Shown here in pieces: positions 1 to 10,466 of a DNA stretch of 64,000 nucleotides. The translations under genes and the position numbers were made by a program. The stretch is taken from NCBI GenBank assembly GCA_000827265.1, contig KN834785.1, positions 62,001 through 126,000 of the forward strand, in the 5' to 3' direction. The number at the start of each line of letters is the position of its first letter. Position 1 is the first letter of the stretch. This stretch comes from Collybiopsis luxurians FD-317 M1. Its lineage: Eukaryota > Basidiomycota > Agaricomycetes > Agaricales > Omphalotaceae. The notes beneath the pieces are model-generated. The model was given only the letters and a program-made list of their open reading frames with translations, was not told the origin of the DNA and ran no database searches.

Positions 1-30
1 GGTTAACGAGATATATAGAGGCGTACTTAC

Positions 31-1530
31 CGTCGCATATAAGTTTCACGCTCCTCATTCTCAGCCTGTTATGATCCAGTTTCTCCGTAACGTTCCCCCA
101 ATACGGAGCTGAATCACCGAAATTGTGCATTGCGTACATCCGAATCTAAGTAAGAAAATCCAGTCACCAGTCATTTGGTGAATCTCTGCATGAGGAGAGA
201 GCAGGGGGAGAGAAGAGAGAGGAGAGGGAGGGAGAAAACGACGAAAGGGAGAGTAGAAACTCACAGGCAACTTTCCCTTCTTCACCTGCTTCTCGTAAAA
301 CTGCAACGTTTCGGGTGAAAAACCCGCATCGTGCATCGACGTGATACCATTCGCCAACGCGTCTTCCACCGTTAGTTTGAACCGTCTAAGGTTATCTTCT
401 TCCGGAGTCGGTACGTGTATAAGATTCTGAGCGTTATCCAAGAATATACCTGATAAACTCACGATCAGTATAGAGTATTCGAGACGAAATATAAAACATA
501 AAGAGTGACGCAGTCACTCACCCCGCGGTCTCCCTTCCCCATCCCTCAAAATCACACCACCCTCAATTTCATCATCCTGTGGCCACTTCTTAGGTCCTCC
601 AGGTTTCCCAATACCCATCCTCTCCTCAGCCAATTCGATCACCTTCTCCGAAGTCCAAATCGCGTGTCCGTCTTTTGAAGTGAGCCAGATTGGTCGACCT
701 GCTGTGACGGGATCAAGTTCGAACGGGACATAGGATGGCCATTTCTCGACTGGCCAGCGCGTCTTGTCAAAGCCCCAACCGTAGATCCATTTGGACTTGT
801 TGGCGTATACGGAGGGGTCGGAAAGGATGTAAGATTTGACGAGGTTAACGACGGCTTTATTATGAGAAGGATGGTTTGAGGGTAGGAGGAAGAAAAAGTG
901 GAAGATCTAAAGTACGTACCAGGGATGGAATCTCCATCGTCAAGTGGTAATATACGATGAAAGCCGTATTCGAGGGAATGAACGTGCGAGTCTGTTAGCC
1001 GCCAAACAAGGTCACTGCGTAAGTTCAAGAAACAGACATACGCGGAACGTACCAGTAAATGAAGGAGTGACCATCGCTCCTGCGGGTAGGTAATGAACCT
1101 TACTCAGAAACTCCTCGCTGCTCAAAACATATCCATGTGAAATGGACCGTTCAGTAACTTCGTCCATCGAGCCAGTATCAACTATATCCGTTCCATTAAC
1201 GACTAGACACTCTTTTACATTGTTTTCCACATCGACAGTGTAAATTTGGGATCCTTCAGTAGAACATACCGCGTAGAAGCGGCTAACGCTGGTGGTATCC
1301 TGGGGTGACGCCTCCGAGTAATGATTAACGATCTTTGGATGGCGTAAAAACGGTAGCGTGGGTAGCTCAAGGGCAGGAAATTGCAGTTGTAGATAGGGAA
1401 ACAGGGAGAACGCTGCAAATGTGATACTAGCTGCCAACAAGAACGCGGAGAATGGGTGCTGCTGTGGCAAGGACTCTGGGGTGGGACGCGAATACGGAAG
1501 GGGAGAGGTATCCTTGGATTTTGAGCCCAT
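31..1530 (-). CDS. Amidohydrolase (YtcJ-like, Amidohydro_3 type), membrane-anchored, 3' end outside window
   Basis: Five exons read on the minus strand: 1530-1053, 991-920, 854-522, 449-265 and 145-31. All junctions are GT..AG and keep frame, giving 394 residues before a donor at 30 leads out of the window. The start at 1530 opens MGSKSKDTSPLPYSRP; an in-frame TTG lies upstream at 1599. Residues about 25-50 are hydrophobic, a probable single N-terminal membrane anchor. TPSFTDSHVHS, formed across the first junction, carries the HxH metal-binding signature of the amidohydrolase superfamily. Further on come KDGHAIWTS and ANGITSMHDAGF, typical of YtcJ-like metal-dependent hydrolases. The substrate cannot be inferred. 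It is divergent from derlin copy A across about 120 bp, and degraded copies lie at 5036-5440 and 8950-9040, so this is the only intact 5' part here. Confidence 0.85.
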
Positions 1531-1650
1531 TCGCTGATATCGTGATGGATGTGAGCGTAACTCGTCTCCGGGCTGTGAGGCGGGCCGGAGGTCGCGCAAC
1601 GGACGTCACGTGAATGACACCTCCGAGTCCCGACCTCCACCTTTCCTCTC
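1531..1650. promoter_or_regulatory. Divergent promoter between amidohydrolase and derlin copy A, with TCACGTGA palindrome
   Basis: This short spacer separates the amidohydrolase start from the derlin relic. It contains a perfect TCACGTGA palindrome at 1606-1613, preceded by GGACG. The same block recurs at 5532 (TCACATGA), 9149 (TCACGTGA) and 12838 (TCACGTGA), each time at the same place in the cassette. CACGTG is an E-box recognised by bHLH factors, and ACGT cores are also bZIP sites, including those of UPR regulators. Which factor binds is inference. Confidence 0.5.
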
Positions 1651-1922
1651 CGGGAGACCAAACATCCCTCTACGGCCTCATCGCAGCTTCGAGGTGGCCG
1701 AGGAGTTGGCTCACTGAGGAAGTCAGTCCTGTTAGTGGGAGAATACTCAACTCGGGCGGAGCTGCGAATGTTGTTCCGCTGAAAGCGAGGCCCGAGGGGG
1801 CGAATGCTAATAGGACGTTTGGGCATAGATGGGGAACTGGACGGAGGTTGGGAAACAGCTATGTTCGGGGAAATGATCTTGTTAAATGTCACCACTTTTG
1901 GTTTATCAGCGAGTTGCTGTAA
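1640..1922 (+). pseudogene. Derlin copy A, truncated C-terminal relic
   Basis: An open frame starting at 1614 encodes QTSLYGLI, then jumps directly to the cytosolic tail (RPRSWL, GRILNSGGAANVVP, TFGHRWGTGRRLGN). Compared with the intact derlin at 9219-10212, exons 1-4 are missing and so is the membrane segment of exon 5 (KYFPYALLGMDLLMAGPG to LTEWG). The promoter block is fused straight to the last-exon sequence. With the membrane domain gone it cannot act as a derlin. Copy B shares the loss of exons 1-4, so A and B probably descend from one truncated unit. Confidence 0.8.
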
Positions 1923-2549
1923 ATAAATCCCCAGTTGAGGCCAAGGACACATTGCGCTTCGCAGCCACTGACACGGACTAGAGGTTTGTGAACTTCATTT
2001 TGCAGCTCGTTGAGCCACATTGAGTGCATATACATTACTCATCCTTTTTCCATGAGTGCAAACCCCGGGCTCACTCGGCGGACGCGCAGATGCTCGCACT
2101 TCTTTTTTACCTTTTCAGAACGATTCAGCTTGCGATACACTGGGATTCTTGAAGAGACTGAGACATTCAATAAATGAAAGTCTAGAACATTTTTGGCTGT
2201 GTACTCTGGCCAAGTTCCCTGGAAAAGTGTTGAAAATTCAGCATAAATATATAATAATCTAAAATTGGGGGACTGTATATTACCATCTAGTGTACCTCGT
2301 TCCAAGCTACCCATGGCCCTGATGCAACCTCTGTAGGTCTAGTAATTATGAATCTCATCGGTGAATTTATTCATGATTTTCTAGGATGCATTCAAGTTGA
2401 AGTGTTCACTCCCCTGTAAACTCACTGAGCAAATAAAACCCGCAAGTGCATAGCTTAATTCAATGCAAGTGCCTATTACAACAGCTTTAAAGAAGATAAG
2501 TTCCGCCTCGACTGAAAGCCATTAATCATGAACTCGGTTTACAAACACT
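1923..2549. other. Spacer between derlin copy A and P450 copy A
   Basis: No gene seen. The segment around 1925-2060 is shared, diverged, with 6400-6545 in unit B and with the host part of unit D (13165-13290 and 13511-13545). It is absent from unit C, where derlin and P450 are only 254 bp apart. Positions 2518-2549 are the original P450 3' end, now out of frame; the ancestral stop is at 2522-2524. Confidence 0.6.
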
Positions 2550-4498
2550 TTATACTCCGACTTCGTCCAGAACGGAACTGCATAATCCAATACTTCGCCC
2601 AGTTTCAAATCGCCTTCCCTGTATTGTGATCATATATGATATTTCATTAGAATTTACTGCATTTTGAAGTGGAGCGCAGACATACACGTTCCCACCGACG
2701 AGCGATAGATCAAGTTTTCGGAAAATGTTTCCAAGGATCAGGTAAAGTTCACTCCATGCTAAACTAGATTGAAGGAAAGACTTAATTTCTAAACAAGAAT
2801 TTGAGACAGAATGCATCGCCGCACTTTAATCCCAGGCTGGATGTTTGTCAGTAAATATATTTATCACCAAAGTCTTCATGGCTTACCATTGACGAGGTCC
2901 TTTAGAAAACGGAACTAAATCCAGCATCATTTCGCTTGTATTCTCAACTAGCCATCGATCCGGATTGAAAGTATATGGGTCACTAAATACCTCGGGGTTC
3001 ATGTGCATGAAATATTGGCTCATCCCCACAATAGTCTGCAGAAACGACAATTACTAATGTCTTACTTGTGAGAATACTGTGAACTAGTACTTACGCCAGG
3101 AGGTATATCCAAACCACATATCTCAGGCGTCCTACCTCCTACAACTCGAGGCGAGGGGTGGATACCACCGAGAGACATGCGGAGCGTTTCTTTGATAAAC
3201 GCAGTCTGTAAAGCATTCACCATTACATCACAAAAAAGGTGCCAAAGAGATTATCCCTTACTAGGTATGGTAACTTCTCCAGAACAGTAAAGCTTAATGA
3301 TTTGTCTTTATCAGGCCAAGCTTCCTTAAGCTCTTCAGTAAGCCTGGAACGAATTGAATGGTCCTGGAGGGCAAAATATGTTCCAACTGTGCACGCATGC
3401 CCGACTGTATCGCTTCCGGCACCAACAAGTACAAAGGCTTCATGGATTAGGGATGTCCTCGATGGTCGCAGCTCGGGGTCTTTTGGTAGCAAAAGATGAT
3501 GATAAATCGTTTCATGCTCCGCTGTAGTTAGATCTTCCGGATGATTGATGAAGTTGTCAATTTGTTGCTCGAACCTTACTTTCACGTTCACAAAAGTCTT
3601 GAATCTGGGAAAGAGCCACAAGATGAATTTTTGCGGTATTCTTGCTACCAGGGGGACGACAAAAGGAAAATATGCTTGAATCCAAACCCTTTTAACAAAA
3701 TTTCGCGTTTCTTGTGTCACTGGATGGGCGAAGTTTGGATCAGAAAGAGTGTTGGCAGAGTTGGCGAAGCAGTATTCGGTGATCACATCAGTGGTCAAAC
3801 AGCGGTATGCAATTGACAGCACTACGCTGGATTCTGGGGAGCAGTAGTATTTTTCAAGAAGAGCTACTAATTGGTCCACCTATGTGCTAGTCATTACGAA
3901 GATCGAACAGTGTTTACCAGCTCGGAAACACGTACCTTCTTTTGTACTGTATACTCAAGCTTCATCACCGCCTGGCGCGAAAACGATGGTGCTAATAGGC
4001 TTCTTCTATCTCTTGCCTTTTGGGGATCAGTGAAGGCCAGAGATGATTCGAGTGCATGGATCAAAGTTCTCCGGTAGAAACGTGGTTCCTTAACCAGTGT
4101 ATTTCCATTGCTGTATATATCATGGTAAGCGCGCCTATTATTGAAGTGCAACTGGAATGTTGTATAATTATAATAAATAATGTTTCTGTGTAGTATGCAA
4201 GCGGGCATTAACTGACCGTGTTGGGACCAATTCGAACCACAGGACCTTCAAGATTGGATCATAGGAAGACGTCAGTAGAAGAAACATCGAAGAGCGCACC
4301 ATACACCTTATGCAGCCTCTCAATCTCCGCCACAAACTCTCCTCCCAGAATGAGATTGTAAAATACTTCGTACCAGTTGGTCACCGCTGCAAGCACTGGA
4401 CCATGAAAGTTACAAAGAGGATGAAAAAAAAGTCGGTAGAGAGCTAGTCCAGCCGAGTAGCAAAATGACAGAGAGATCAACACAGTATACAACGTCAT
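2550..4498 (-). CDS. Cytochrome P450, copy A, C-terminus frameshifted
   Basis: This is a multi-exon minus-strand gene starting at 4498 (MTLYTVLISLSFCYSAGLAL), with an N-terminal membrane anchor followed by HPLCNFHGP (normally a Pro-rich HKYPGP hinge, weakened here). Family marks are all present: I-helix AGSDTV, K-helix KETLR, FNPDRW, and the haem loop FSKGPRQC split by an intron after the second base of the Cys codon. Introns are about 50-65 bp. In the last exon an indel near 2615-2640 shifts the frame relative to copy C. The conserved tail (ending KVFVNRVHD in copy C) is replaced by about 34 unrelated residues stopping at 2550. The haem site lies upstream of the shift, so the product may fold poorly or be inactive. 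Copies B and C share its architecture. Confidence 0.8.
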
Positions 4499-5035
4499 TT
4501 TGAAACGGTGGGGACAAACGGCCTCTGTATGGATATATATATACAAGTACGCCATCCATATCACCTGTCGACACAGATCATTGCGATGACAGATGCTGTA
4601 TTTATTCAAACTTGTCCCACGAACGAGAACTTGCAGTTGGAGTAGAAGCGCGATGTGTGAAGGTGCGCCACCGCCTTGCATGGCATAAAGCACGAGTCCA
4701 GAGGAACTCTAGAGTTTGACATAAAAAGCTATTGAAGGCAAAAAGTCCATGCAGAACTGTAAGTTAACCGGGGAAACACTAGAACTTTCAAGTATCGTAC
4801 TGCCAATGCATGGGTTTCCATTAACTGGGTTGCAAACCTCGAAAAAAAAGGAGAAGTACTAGATTGGTATGAATGGAAGAATATTGCAACACTGAATATC
4901 ACAACGCTAACGTATAGGGATCGGGTTGACGGAGTCAAAGATATGTGAGTAAGGCGAGGTCGAAATTAAAGCGAAAGGGATAGGGAAAAAAATTGATGAA
5001 ATCAAAGAGTCAAGAAACTCTACCTAGTCACAACG
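4499..5035. other. Upstream region of P450 copy A
   Basis: Contains the likely P450 promoter (AT-rich run TATATATATACA near 4534-4545). It then runs into sequence with no recognisable gene up to the amidohydrolase relic at 5036. Short open frames here have no supporting features. Confidence 0.45.
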
Positions 5036-5440
5036 TATCCATTCGAGATGGACCGTTCAGTAGTTTCGTCCATCGAACCAGTGTCAATTATATCCGTTCT
5101 ATTGACAACTAGACACTCTTTGACATTGTTTTCCACATCAACGGGTGTAGACTTGGGACCGCGTAGAAGCGGCTAACGCTGGTGGTATCTTGAGGTGACA
5201 CCGCTGGGTGATAGTTTGCGATCTTTAGATGGCATAAAACAGTGGCTCGGGTAGTTTAAATGCAGGAAATTGCAGTTGCAGAAAGGGAAACAGGGAGAAC
5301 GGTGCAAATGTGATACTAACTGCCAGCAATTCGGAATGCCGGAAATGGATGTTGCTGTGGCAGGGACTCCGGGGTAGGACGCTAATACGGAATGAGGGGC
5401 ATCCTTGGATATTGACCCAATTCGCCAATATCGTGATGTA
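5036..5440 (-). pseudogene. Amidohydrolase exon-1 relic (unit B)
   Basis: Collinear with amidohydrolase exon 1 (about 1130-1530), including the stretches equivalent to CLVVNGTDIVDTGSMDE and FAAFSLFPYLQLQFPA. It is broken by several small indels, including a deletion of about 15 bp near 5160, so frames change repeatedly. The start codon is lost: the position equal to ATG at 1530 reads TTG. No exon 2-5 sequence remains. It sits beside the unit-B promoter block exactly as the intact gene does in unit A. Confidence 0.85.
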
Positions 5441-5513
5441 CATAATGCATAAAGCGTACTCTTCTCCAGGTTGCAGGTCGACCGAAGCCTAGGGGGGTTG
5501 CGGAGGCGGGCCG

Positions 5514-5990
5514 GTGGTCGCACAACGGACATCACATGAATGCCACGTGATTCTATCTCGGACCACCATCTGGCCCTTCTGGCACCATCTTTCCCCTCCG
5601 GGAACCCAAATATCCCTCTACGGCCTCATCATCATCCCATTCAAATACTTCCCCTATGCCCTCCTCGGCATGGACCTACTCATGGCCGGACCCGGAGCTG
5701 CTGCACAAGCTATCCCAGGCGCAGTCGTAGGCCATTTATGGTGGATGGGTGTGTTTGGTACCGAGCTTGGTGGTACTCAAGGCGGAGTGTTGACGGAGTG
5801 GGATAGAACTCCGAAGTGGTCGAGGAGTTGGTTCGGTGAGGATGGTAGTCCTGCTACTGGGAGGACACTCAACTTGGGTGGAGGTGTGAATGTTGTTCCG
5901 TCGAGAGCAAGAGCGGAGGAGGATGCGAATGCCAATACAACATTGGGGCATAGATGGGAGGTTGGGGAACAAATAGGTTTAGGGAAATGA
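5514..5990 (+). pseudogene. Derlin copy B, truncated but with a long open frame
   Basis: The open frame of 158 codons covers derlin exon 5 almost intact: SLYGLIIIPFKYFPYALLG, the GHLWWMGVFGTELGG loop, and the Gly-rich cytosolic tail ending HRWEVGEQIGLGK. Exons 1-4 are missing and promoter sequence runs directly into the exon-5 homology near 5595. Any product would begin with unrelated residues (MVAQRTSHECHV) and lack the first transmembrane helices and the WR motif. Base identity to copy C remains high and the frame is undamaged, so recent origin or residual constraint are both possible. Expression cannot be judged. Confidence 0.75.
5525..5555. promoter_or_regulatory. Unit-B copy of the cassette promoter motif
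   Basis: TCACATGA at 5532-5539 is a one-base variant of the TCACGTGA palindrome of units A, C and D. A second CCACGTGA follows at 5543-5550. Its place between the divergent amidohydrolase relic and derlin relic is the same as in the other units. Confidence 0.4.
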
Positions 5991-6716
5991 TTTTGTTAAA
6001 TAGGCCACTACTTTTGGTTTACCAGTGTAATTTTGTGCCGTAGATCTGTGCGTATTCGTCTGTTGTGTCGCCCATGGTCTCTCGCGAGGTATTCTAAAGG
6101 GCACCAAGCTCAAGCCTGCACTGGCACAATGTATGTAAATATGTGAGATGGGAGACGACAAGAATAGGGCAAGGGTATGTAAGGCTGGGTTGAAATTTGA
6201 AAAGCAGAAGAAAAGCTCGCTATGGAGTACTAAGTGAGATATGTGAGAGAAAAGAATGCATGGAAAATGAAGCTATTGTCATCTAGTCTAAATACTCTGA
6301 GGAGGTCAAAGGCGTTGACTATCGACTGTGGCTGGTGTGAATGAATATGCACCCATTATTGAATCATTAGCGCTGCGCCTCTTCACTAGTCTGGCTTTCC
6401 AGTTCATAATAGATTCCCAGCTGAGGCCGAGCCACTCATTCGCCTCGCCGCTACTGACACAAACTAAGAGGTCGTGAACTTCGTTCTGTTGTTATTGAGC
6501 CACAGTAAGCGCATTTACTTCGCTCACTCTTTTGGTGTAAACCCCAGGTATGCTTGGACGCTCCGATGGGGTGCTCGCTCAAGTCTCCACCGCGCAGTAA
6601 AACCCGCTGAGCAAATAAAACTTGCAAGTACACTTATAGGTCAGTAATGCTTAATTCATGACGAATACATACTACAACAGCTTCAAAGAGATTACTTCCG
6701 CGAAGACTGAAAGCCA
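5991..6716. other. Spacer between derlin copy B and P450 copy B
   Basis: About 700 bp with no gene seen. It includes the derlin 3' flank, similar to the sequence after 10212, and the module 6370-6545 shared with units A and D. Confidence 0.6.
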
Positions 6717-6818
6717 CTAATCGTGAACCCGGTTTACGAATACTTTATACTCCGATTTCACCCAGAACGGCCCTGAATAATTCAACACTTGTCCCAGTTT
6801 CAAATCACCTTCCCTGTA

Positions 6819-8704
6819 TTACGATGTTCCATCAGCAAAGTTTACTGCATTCTTGAGAATTGGAGCACAGACATACACATTCTCACCGACGAGCGATAAA
6901 TCGAGTTTTCGAAAGATGTTTCCAAGGATCAGGTAAAGCTCGCTCCATGCTAAACTGAATAGGAGTTACTTGAAGCTAAATAAGAACTTGGAATGCATTG
7001 CCGCACTTTAGTCCCAGGCTGAGTGCTTCGTCAGTAAATATATTCAGCGCCAGAATCTTCAATAGCTTACCATTGACGAGGTCCTTTACTAAACGGAACT
7101 AAATCCAACATCATTTCGGTAGTGTTCTCAACTAGCCATCGATCCGGATTGAAGGTATATGGGTCACTAAATATTTCGTGGTTCATGTGCATGAAATACT
7201 GGCTCATCCCCACGATAGTCTGGAGAGACGACAGTTATTAACTTTTCCCTTGTGAGAATACTGGGACCCTCCTTATACTTACGCCAGGAGGTATATTCTG
7301 GCCACTTATCTCTGGTGTTTCCTCACCTACAACTCGAGGCAAAGGGTGCATGATACCAATAGACATGCGGAGTGCTTCTTTGATAAATGCAGTCTGTAAA
7401 GTATTTGTTGTTATGCAAAGAAAAGGTCCCAAACTGATCCATCACTGTGACTTACTAGGTATGGTAACTTCTCTAGCGCAGTAAAACTTAATGGTTTATC
7501 TTTATCAGGCCAAGCTTCCTTAAGCTCTTCAATAAGCCTGGAATGAATTGAATGCCCCTGGAGTGCAAAATATGTTCCAACGGTGCATGCATGCCCGACT
7601 GTATCGCTCCCGGCACCAATAAGTACAAAGGCTTCATGGATTAGTGATGTCCTCGATGGTCGAAGCTCTGGGTCTTTTGGTAGCAAAAGATGATGATAAA
7701 TCGTCTCGTGCTCAGCAGTAATCAGGTCTTCTGGATTTTTAATGAAGTTGTCAATTTGCTGCTCAAACCTTACTTTCACGTCCACAAAAGTCCTGAATCT
7801 GGGAAAAAGCCATAAGATAAATTCTTGGGGTATTCTTGCTACCAGGTGGACAACAAAAGGAAAATAAGCTTGAATCCAGGCCCTTTTTACAAGATTTTGT
7901 GTTTCTAGGGCGATCGGATGAGCAAATTTTGGATCAGAAAGTGTGTTGGCAGAATTAGCGAAGCAGTATTCGGTGATGACATCAGTGGTGAGACAGCGGT
8001 ATGCAATCGATGGCATTACGCTGGATTCTGGGGACCGGTAGCATTTTTCAAGCAGAGCTACTAATTGATCTACCTATGCGCCCGTCGTCATAAAAATCAA
8101 ACTGTAAACAGTGTTTGCTTAGGCTGGGCCGGAAAAACATACTTTCTCTTGAATTGTATATTCAAGCTTCATCACTGCCTGACGCGAAAACGACGGTGCC
8201 AACAGACTTCGTCTATTCTTTGACTGTTGGAGATCCGTGAAGGCCACAGATGATTCAGGTGCATGGACTAAAATTGCGCGGTAGAATCGTGCTTCCTTGA
8301 CCAGCGTAGTTCCATTGCTGTATATATCATGGAACGCGCGCCTATCGTTGAAGTGCAACTGAGATTTTGTTTAGGCAACGGCGGATTTGTGCGGTATGTA
8401 AGCGAATGTTAACTGACCGTGTTGGGTCCGGTTCGAACCACAGGACCTGAAAAGTAGGATCAAAATCAGATGTCTCTCTCTCGGAAACATCAAAGAGCGC
8501 ACCATATCGCTTATGCAGCCTCTCGATCTCTGCAACGAACTCTCCTCCCAGAACGAAATTGTAAAATACTTCGTACCAGTCGGTCACTGCTGCCAGTACT
8601 GGGCCGGGATATTTGTGAAGAGGATGGAAAAAAAGTCGGTAGAGAGCTAGTCCAGCCAAGTAGCAGAATGACAGAGAGATCAACACAGCGTAGTACAACG
8701 TCAT
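6819..8704 (-). CDS. Cytochrome P450, copy B, prematurely terminated
   Basis: Starts at 8704 (MTLYYAVLISLSFCYLAGLAL) with the intact hinge HKYPGP, then the same exon pattern as copies A and C. Marks seen: GAGSDTV in the I-helix, KEALR in the K-helix, FNPDRW, FSKGPRQC at the haem, and LAWSELYLILGN after it. In the last exon an in-frame TAA at 6819-6821 ends the protein about 36 residues before the ancestral stop at 6717-6719. Downstream codons still encode the expected tail. The gene therefore lacks the final strand of the fold and is probably impaired. Residue changes from copy C are scattered through the reading frame. Confidence 0.8.
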
Positions 8705-8949
8705 GTTGGGATGACCAGGTCAAACGACCTGTATGGACCTATATATATATATATAAGTACTCTATCCATGCCACCCGTCGACACAAATCTTATTCAAGCC
8801 TGTCCCACAGATGAGAACGTAATCAGAGCAGAAGCCCAATGGCAACCAGGTGACATGGCTACATACAAATGCATGGAATGCAATGGGTTGAGAAATTTGG
8901 GCCTTATCCTTTACAAACAATTGGACTTATAACTAATTCACAAAGCGGC

Positions 8950-9040
8950 GGCGCTATTCCTCAAAACCACACCACCCTCAATCTCATCATCCTCTGGCAA
9001 TTCCTTAGGTCCACCAGGTCTCCTAATATCCATCCTTCCC
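8950..9040 (-). pseudogene. Amidohydrolase exon-3 vestige (unit C)
   Basis: About 85 bp match the 3' part of amidohydrolase exon 3 (541-625) with a few substitutions and small indels, in the same orientation. The rest of the gene, including exon 1, is gone, so this vestige lies close to the unit-C promoter. It shows that unit C once carried the full cassette. Confidence 0.7.
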
Positions 9041-9099
9041 TCAATCGTGATGGACGTGAGGGATAGAGCCTACTCATCAGGTCGAGCGGAGCCTAGCGG

Positions 9100-9218
9100 C
9101 GGAGGCGGAGGTTCCTATTAGACGGGCCGGAGGTTGGCGCAACAGATATCACGTGAATGACACGTCCTTCACCACGTTTCTACTTTCTGCCTCCGACTTC
9201 CACCCTTGATCTTCGAAA
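9100..9218 (+). promoter_or_regulatory. Derlin promoter (unit C) with TCACGTGA and CACGTCC sites
   Basis: TCACGTGA at 9149-9156 and CACGTCC at 9161-9167 lie about 55-70 bp before the derlin start codon. Derlins are ER-stress genes in yeast and animals, and ACGT-core bZIP sites drive that response. Assigning these sites to UPR control is inference from position and sequence only. Confidence 0.5.
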
Positions 9219-10212
9219 ATGGATGCCATAGCAGCTGAAATCAAGAAAATTCCTCCAGTTACGCGATTCCTCACTATATCTCTGGTTTCAGTATCGATTC
9301 CGGTGTTCATGAACCTCATAAGCCCGTATAAAGTCGTTTATTTCTGGGGTGCTGTTTCTACGAAATTCGAGGTGTGTGTAGATTCGAGATATGTACAGTC
9401 TGGGGCTGAGATTATCTGTGTAGATATGGCGGATATGGTCCAGCTTTTTCCTAGGAAGTAAGTACAGCAGGTTCATCTCTTTGCGACCCAACGGAATTCA
9501 CCAAATTCTAAAGGCCGAGGACTGAGTTTCATCTTTGAGACGATTATGCTCTAGTATGTGTTCATCATTATCATATCGTTCTTCTTAGCGCTAACTCCAC
9601 CCAGTCGAACATCCAACGAACTTGAAGACGGTCCCTTTGCACGCAAATCCTCAGATTACGCATTGCAGTTGTTCGTGGCGTGCGGGTCAATCATCGTACG
9701 TCTCTCACCTCTACACATGCACCCACTAACCTCTCCTCCAGATAACTAGTATTCCCCTCCAAACAATGCTCTTCCTTCGCCCCCTCCTTCTCTGCATCGT
9801 CTACCTCTCTTCCAACCTCGCTCCTCCAGGAGCCCAAACATCCCTCTACGGTCTCATCACCATCCCAATTAAATATTTCCCCTATGCCCTCCTCGGCATG
9901 GACCTACTCATGGCCGGACCCGGAGCCGCTGCACAAGCTATTCCAGGCGCGATCGTAGGTCATTTATGGTGGATGGGTGTGTTTGGTACCGAGCTTGGTG
10001 GTACTCAAGGCGGAGTGTTAACGGAGTGGGGTAGAGCTCCAAGGTGGTTGAGGAGTTGGTTCGGTGAGGACGGCAGCTCTACTACTGGGAGAACACTCAA
10101 CTCGGGTGGAGGCGTGAATGTTGTTCCGCCGAGAGCGAGGGCGGAGGAAGGTGCGAATCCCAATACGACTTTTGGGCATAGATGGGGAACTGGACAGAGG
10201 TTGGGGAACTAG
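9219..10212 (+). CDS. Derlin (Der1-like), ER-associated degradation, intact copy
   Basis: Five exons (9219-9371, 9424-9457, 9514-9553, 9605-9695, 9742-10212) join in frame with GT..AG introns of 46-56 bp, giving 262 residues. It begins MDAIAAEIKKIPPVTRF. The derlin WR motif is residues 53-54 (EIWRIWSSFF), formed at the first junction. The family block SNELEDGPFARKSSDYA follows, then SLYGLITIPIKYFPYALLG and GHLWWMGVFG. The cytosolic tail is Gly-rich and ends TFGHRWGTGQRLGN. Derlins are inactive rhomboid relatives in the ER membrane that help move misfolded proteins to the cytosol for degradation. This is the only complete derlin of the four copies in the window. Its 3' end faces P450 copy C across 254 bp. 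Confidence 0.93.
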
Positions 10213-10466
10213 GTTTAGAGAAATGATCTTGTCAAATAGATCACTACTTTTGATTTACCGGTGTATTTTTGTGCGTTATAGCCGAGATCTGCGTGTATTC
10301 GTTAACTAAGGATTTGTTGTGTCGCTCATGCACTCTTGTGAGTTACCCTAAAGGGCGTCAAGCTCAAGCCGGCACTAGCGTAATGTATGTAAATACGTGA
10401 GATGGAAGACGACAAGAATGAGGCAAGGGTACATAAGGGTGGGTAAAAAAGCAGGACTGAAAGCCA

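Noticed and set aside
1215..1952. Long minus-strand frame (245 codons) overlapping the amidohydrolase start and derlin relic
   Set aside because: It is out of phase with the clear amidohydrolase exon 1 and antisense to the derlin relic; no domain.
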